From an uncultured Alphaproteobacteria bacterium (GTDB lineage Bacteria > Pseudomonadota > Alphaproteobacteria > Rhizobiales > Rhizobiaceae): a DNA stretch of 9,083 nt. The translations under genes were made by a program, and so were the position numbers. Shown here in pieces: positions 5,983-9,083 of this stretch (position 1 is its first letter; the number at the start of each line of letters is the position of its first letter). The notes under the pieces are model-generated. The model saw nothing but the letters and a program-made list of their open reading frames with translations, was not told the origin of the DNA and did not search any database. The stretch lies in assembly GCA_929200335.1 (NCBI GenBank), contig CAKMZG010000099.1, forward strand, positions 1 through 9,083, read 5' to 3'.

Positions 5983-7371
5983 ATGGCAACAAAAGTAATT
6001 AAAAGTGGAACCGTTTGTACAGCAGACCGCACTTATAAAGCCGATGTTTTAATCGAAGGTGAGGTGATCAAACAAATTGGAGAAGACCTCAAAGGCGATG
6101 AGTATATTGATGCTGAAGGTGCTTATGTCATCCCTGGGGGCATTGATCCACATACTCATTTAGAAATGCCTTTTATGGGGACAACTGCTGCTGAAACTTT
6201 TGAATCTGGCACATGGGCAGCGGCCTGTGGTGGCACCACCATGGTCGTTGATTTTTGTCTGCCGGGTGCTGATGGCTCTATTAAAAATGCTATCAATGAA
6301 TGGCATCGAAAATCTGCGCCACAGATTTGTTCTGACATTGGTTATCATATGGCAATAACCGGTTGGGATGAGAGTGTCTTTAATGAAATGAAAGATGCCG
6401 TAGATATGGGGGTAAATTCTTTCAAACATTTTATGGCCTATAAAGGTGCATTGATGATTGAAGATGATGAGATGTTTGCCTCATTCAAACGTTGTGCTGA
6501 ACTTGGCGCACTGCCTATGGTACATGCCTATTCACGCCCACCAGAGTTGGAAGGTGAGGCGGCAAATCGTGCTATCACAATTGCTGATGCTGCGGGTGTT
6601 CCTCTATACATCGTGCATGTATCTTGCGAGCAATCTCATGAGGCCATTCGTCGTGCTAGGCAAAAGGGGATGCGAGTTTATGGGGAACCATTGATACAAT
6701 TTTTAACCCTTGATGAAAGTGAATATTTTAACAAAGATTGGGATCATGCGGCACGCCGTGTGATGTCGCCGCCGTTCCGCTCTAAAGATCATCAAGATAG
6801 TCTTTGGGCAGGGTTGCAGTCGGGTAGTCTACAAGTTGTAGCAACTGATCATGCCGCCTTTAATACAGAACAAAAACGCGCTGGCCTGAATGATTTTCGT
6901 ATTATTCCAAATGGTTCCAATGGCCTTGAAGAACGCTTGGCTGTACTGTGGACAGAAGGTGTTGAAACAGGGCGTTTAACGCCAAATGAATTCGTCGCGG
7001 CCACCTCAACTAATGTTGCAAAAATTTTAAACATCTATCCCAAAAAAGGCGCAATCGTTGAAGGTGCTGATGCAGATATTGTAGTTTGGGATCCAAAGCT
7101 TACTAAAAACATTAGTGCCACCAATCATCACTCGGTATTGGATTATAATGTTTTTGAAGGTTTTGAGGTTAAGGCGCAAAGCCGCTATACTTTGAGCAGA
7201 GGGGAAGTAATCTGGGCTTGGGGGCAAAACTCGCAGCCACAACCTGGTAGAGGTCGTTTTGTTCCACGTCCAGCATTTTCATCCGCTAGTGAGGCATTGA
7301 GCAAATGGAAAGCGTTGACAGCACCAAAGCAAATTAAACGAAATCCAATGAATATACCTGCTGGGATTTAA
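5983..7371 (+). CDS. hydA: Dihydropyrimidinase with a 25-residue internal deletion
   Basis: Cyclic amidohydrolase that opens dihydrouracil/dihydrothymine to N-carbamoyl-beta-amino acids. Length is 462 aa; relatives are about 485. Zinc ligands: His57/His59 (GGIDPHTHLEMP), Lys148 to be carboxylated (SFKHFMAYKG), His181, His212 (YIVHVSC) and Asp289 (VATDHAAF). Tyr153 in FMAY matches the substrate-binding Tyr155 of D-hydantoinase. The oddity is at 181-184: the family reads HAENGD, then about 19 residues, then HAYSRPPE, whereas here His-Ala runs straight into YSRPPELEGEAANRA. The ligand spacing His to His is 31 instead of 56 as in the Bacillus enzyme (H183, H239), so exactly 25 residues are missing in frame, at bases 6523-6528. 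All six metal ligands remain, but the loop and helix after the third are gone, so activity is doubtful. TTGGAGGAATAA supplies the ribosome site, and the gene follows the carboxy-terminal stop of the carbamoylase by 23 bases. Confidence 0.93.
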   Translation: MATKVIKSGTVCTADRTYKADVLIEGEVIKQIGEDLKGDEYIDAEGAYVIPGGIDPHTHLEMPFMGTTAAETFESGTWAAACGGTTMVVDFCLPGADGSIKNAINEWHRKSAPQICSDIGYHMAITGWDESVFNEMKDAVDMGVNSFKHFMAYKGALMIEDDEMFASFKRCAELGALPMVHAYSRPPELEGEAANRAITIADAAGVPLYIVHVSCEQSHEAIRRARQKGMRVYGEPLIQFLTLDESEYFNKDWDHAARRVMSPPFRSKDHQDSLWAGLQSGSLQVVATDHAAFNTEQKRAGLNDFRIIPNGSNGLEERLAVLWTEGVETGRLTPNEFVAATSTNVAKILNIYPKKGAIVEGADADIVVWDPKLTKNISATNHHSVLDYNVFEGFEVKAQSRYTLSRGEVIWAWGQNSQPQPGRGRFVPRPAFSSASEALSKWKALTAPKQIKRNPMNIPAGI

Positions 7372-7410
7372 GTCAAGTAGTTGCAGGGAGTGGTTTATTA
7401 CTAATTAATT

Positions 7411-7418
7411 GAGGAGAG
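7411..7418 (+). promoter_or_regulatory. Ribosome binding site that sets the permease start
   Basis: GAGGAGAG lies 5 bases before ATG 7424. A TTG at 7409 in the same frame would put this site inside the coding sequence, so ATG 7424 is preferred. Confidence 0.8.
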
Positions 7419-7423
7419 ATAAA

Positions 7424-8884
7424 ATGAGTTCCACACATGAAATAAAGGATCTAAGTGGCTTAGATCCAAATTTATATAATGAGGATCAATTGCCCACGAG
7501 CGCTGCTGAGCGCACATGGGATTGGGTGGCTATTGCGGCTCTTTGGGTCGGTATGGTGGTTTGTATACCTGCCTATCTATTGGCCTCTTATTTGATTGGT
7601 TCTGGCATGAGTTGGGATCAAGCAGTCATGATCATCGGTTTGGCAAATTTTATAGTGCTTATTCCAATGATTTTAATTGGTCATGCTGGTACAAAATACG
7701 GCATACCATTTCCTGTACTTTTGCGTTCGTCCTTTGGCCCTTCTGGGGCAAAAATTCCGGCTGTTGCGCGTGGTATTGTTGCTTGTGGGTGGTTTGGTAT
7801 TCAAACTTGGGTAGGTGGCTCTGCTATCTATGTTATTTTCAATACGCTTTTAGGCGGTGCGCTTGCTGGAGATCCCATCGGATTTCTTGGCATTAATTTA
7901 GCACAATTTATTTGCTTCTTGGCTTTTTGGGCTTTGCATCTTTATTTCATTAAAAATGGTACGGAATCTATTCGCTGGTTAGAAACCTATGCGGCACCTT
8001 TCTTGTTATTAATGAGCTTCGCGCTTTTAGCTTGGGCATATTTTAAAGCAGGTGGTTTTGGTGAAATGTTATCAACGCCTAGCCAGTTTGCAGAAGGTCA
8101 ACCTAAAGAAGGTCAATTCTGGGGGGCTTTTTGGCCAAGCTTAACAGGCATGATAGGATTTTGGGCAACCCTTGCTTTAAACATCCCTGACTTTACTCGC
8201 CACGCAAAAAGTCAAAAAGATCAATTGTTGGGTCAATTAGTCGGCTTACCAATTCCTATGGCAGTTTTTGCCTTTATCGCATCTGCTGTGACATCAGCGA
8301 CTATCGTGATTTATGGTGAAGCCATTTGGGATCCAATTGCATTGTCTGAGCGCATGGGCGGCTTTGGTATTATCATTGCGCTTGTGGCATTGGTGATTGC
8401 AACACTTACTACAAACTTAGCTGCCAATGTGGTGGCACCAGCCCATGGTTTTGCAAATCTCGCACCGAAAAAAATTAACTTGCGGATGGGCGGTTATATT
8501 ACGGCCGCTATCGGCATTGCCATGTTCCCATGGATTTTAGTTAATCATATCGTCGGTTGGTTGATTGGTTATTCAGCGCTTTTGGGGCCAATTGCTGGTA
8601 TCATGTTAGCAGATTATTATTTACTGAGGAAAACCGAATTAAAAGTTGAAGATCTGTTTAAATCTAATGGAATTTATTCAGCCTCTAATGGTGTAAATTG
8701 GGCAGGCATTCTAGCTTTGATTATTGGCATTTTGCCGAATATTCCAGGTTTTCTTGTAGGCGTTGGTTTAAGCTCTGGCACATCACCATTCTTTACAAAT
8801 GTTTATAATTTTGCATGGTTTGTTGGATTGTTTGTTGCTGGTGCCGCTTATCTGATTTTATCAGCAGTTATGAATAAAAAATAA
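7424..8884 (+). CDS. NCS1-family nucleobase/hydantoin:cation symporter
   Basis: A 486-aa inner-membrane transporter with about 12 hydrophobic segments (roughly 33-58, 66-86, 115-146, 158-175, 186-206, 236-254, 272-296, 312-340, 357-381, 384-402, 425-447, 460-482). The cytoplasmic N-terminus carries NEDQLPTSAAERTWDW, typical of the family. GWFGIQTWVGG (122-132) matches the substrate site of the hydantoin transporter Mhp1, with Trp123 and Gln127 like Mhp1 W117/Q121. GFWATLALNIPDFTR (245-259) supplies Trp247, like W220. NLAANVVAPA (331-340) supplies the Asn of the binding site, like N318. The cargo is probably uracil, thymine or their dihydro/hydantoin relatives, most likely sodium- or proton-coupled. 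It is the last gene of the operon, 52 bases after the dihydropyrimidinase, and is followed by a terminator. Specificity within NCS1 (uracil, allantoin, cytosine, hydantoin) cannot be settled from sequence alone. Confidence 0.92.
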   Translation: MSSTHEIKDLSGLDPNLYNEDQLPTSAAERTWDWVAIAALWVGMVVCIPAYLLASYLIGSGMSWDQAVMIIGLANFIVLIPMILIGHAGTKYGIPFPVLLRSSFGPSGAKIPAVARGIVACGWFGIQTWVGGSAIYVIFNTLLGGALAGDPIGFLGINLAQFICFLAFWALHLYFIKNGTESIRWLETYAAPFLLLMSFALLAWAYFKAGGFGEMLSTPSQFAEGQPKEGQFWGAFWPSLTGMIGFWATLALNIPDFTRHAKSQKDQLLGQLVGLPIPMAVFAFIASAVTSATIVIYGEAIWDPIALSERMGGFGIIIALVALVIATLTTNLAANVVAPAHGFANLAPKKINLRMGGYITAAIGIAMFPWILVNHIVGWLIGYSALLGPIAGIMLADYYLLRKTELKVEDLFKSNGIYSASNGVNWAGILALIIGILPNIPGFLVGVGLSSGTSPFFTNVYNFAWFVGLFVAGAAYLILSAVMNKK

Positions 8885-8901
8885 GCAGTATTTAATTTAG
8901 T

Positions 8902-8941
8902 AAAAACACGCGGAGAATTTAAATATTCTTTGCGTGTTTTT
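8902..8941 (+). terminator. Rho-independent terminator of the catabolic operon
   Basis: Left arm 8902-8918 (AAAAACACGCGGAGAAT) pairs with 8925-8941 (ATTCTTTGCGTGTTTTT) over 17 pairs, two of them G-U, with a 6-base loop. It begins 17 bases after the permease stop and the right arm ends in five T. The matching A-run on the left would let it act on both strands. Confidence 0.9.
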
Positions 8942-9028
8942 GTGGTTCAACTATAAACCTTTTAGATTTGAAAATTCCACACCAGATTATTCAACACTTT
9001 CGAGAAGGGATATGTCGTATTTTTTAAG

Positions 9029-9057
9029 GGTCAAATAAAATTTTAAGGAATTTGACC
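9029..9057. repeat. 8-bp inverted repeat near the right end
   Basis: GGTCAAAT (9029-9036) and ATTTGACC (9050-9057) are exact reverse complements around 13 AT-rich bases. There is no T-run suited to a terminator. It is a possible regulatory site for a gene beyond the window. The rest of 8942-9083 shows no gene. Confidence 0.4.
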
Positions 9058-9071
9058 TATTTGATTTTCTT

Positions 9072-9083
9072 AGCTTTGTTGCA
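9072..9083 (+). mobile_element. Possible insertion-sequence terminal repeat starting at the window edge
   Basis: AGCTTTGTTGCA is one base from GGCTTTGTTGCA, a tip seen, as I recall, in IS6-family elements (IS26/IS6100-type GGC-CTGTTGCA) and similar to some IS5-family ends. Only twelve bases are available, so this is a weak call. If true, an IS follows immediately to the right and mirrors the IS6 debris at the left. Confidence 0.3.

Noticed and set aside
7409..7423. TTG 7409 as permease start.
   Set aside because: It lies just before and would include the GAGGAGAG ribosome site. ATG 7424 is correctly spaced.
1..9083. CRISPR arrays or tandem repeats.
   Set aside because: No regularly spaced direct repeats were seen anywhere in the window.

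Overview
The window carries a complete reductive pyrimidine-degradation locus (uracil/thymine to beta-alanine/beta-aminoisobutyrate), flanked on the left by mobile-element debris. The proteins look most like those of Alphaproteobacteria, and the gene set (split dihydropyrimidine dehydrogenase, M20 carbamoylase, cyclic amidohydrolase, NCS1 transporter) is familiar from Rhizobiales. The DNA is AT-rich for that group. An AT-rich, perhaps host-associated, relative of Brucella/Bartonella is a reasonable guess from remembered family sequences, not a proven placement.

Layout. 1-129: 5' part of an IS6-family transposase gene, broken off. 130-267: the end of an unrecognised reading frame fused to it. 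260-763: a small AT-rich unknown gene overlapping that end. 764-1217: a 454-base gene-free region with a possible terminator, a perfect 26-bp inverted repeat holding two RutR-like operators, and several smaller palindromes. 1218-3878: preT-preA, the two subunits of NADH/NADPH-dependent dihydropyrimidine dehydrogenase. 3893-4528 (minus strand): a RutR-type TetR regulator, convergent with preA and only 14 bases away; a strong hairpin inside its 3' end probably terminates preTA. 4529-4696: divergent promoter region with a third operator copy. 4697-8884: beta-ureidopropionase-type amidohydrolase, dihydropyrimidinase and NCS1 permease, closed by a clear terminator. 8885-9083: no gene; a small inverted repeat and, at the last bases, a possible insertion-sequence tip.

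How it works together. The permease imports the pyrimidine or a related ring compound, PreTA reduces the ring, dihydropyrimidinase opens it, and the carbamoylase releases ammonia, CO2 and the beta-amino acid. The RutR-like regulator, which keeps the Trp and Gln at the positions of E. coli RutR W167/Q171, probably controls both operons through three near-identical operators. The third-step beta-alanine aminotransferase is not in the window.

The most notable anomaly is in the dihydropyrimidinase. Compared with the family it lacks 25 residues immediately after the third zinc-ligand histidine, as if two His-Ala codon pairs had recombined. This could cripple or alter the enzyme, or be an assembly error. 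I see no wholly new system here. The locus is a known pathway with an unusual regulatory layout and one possibly damaged enzyme.
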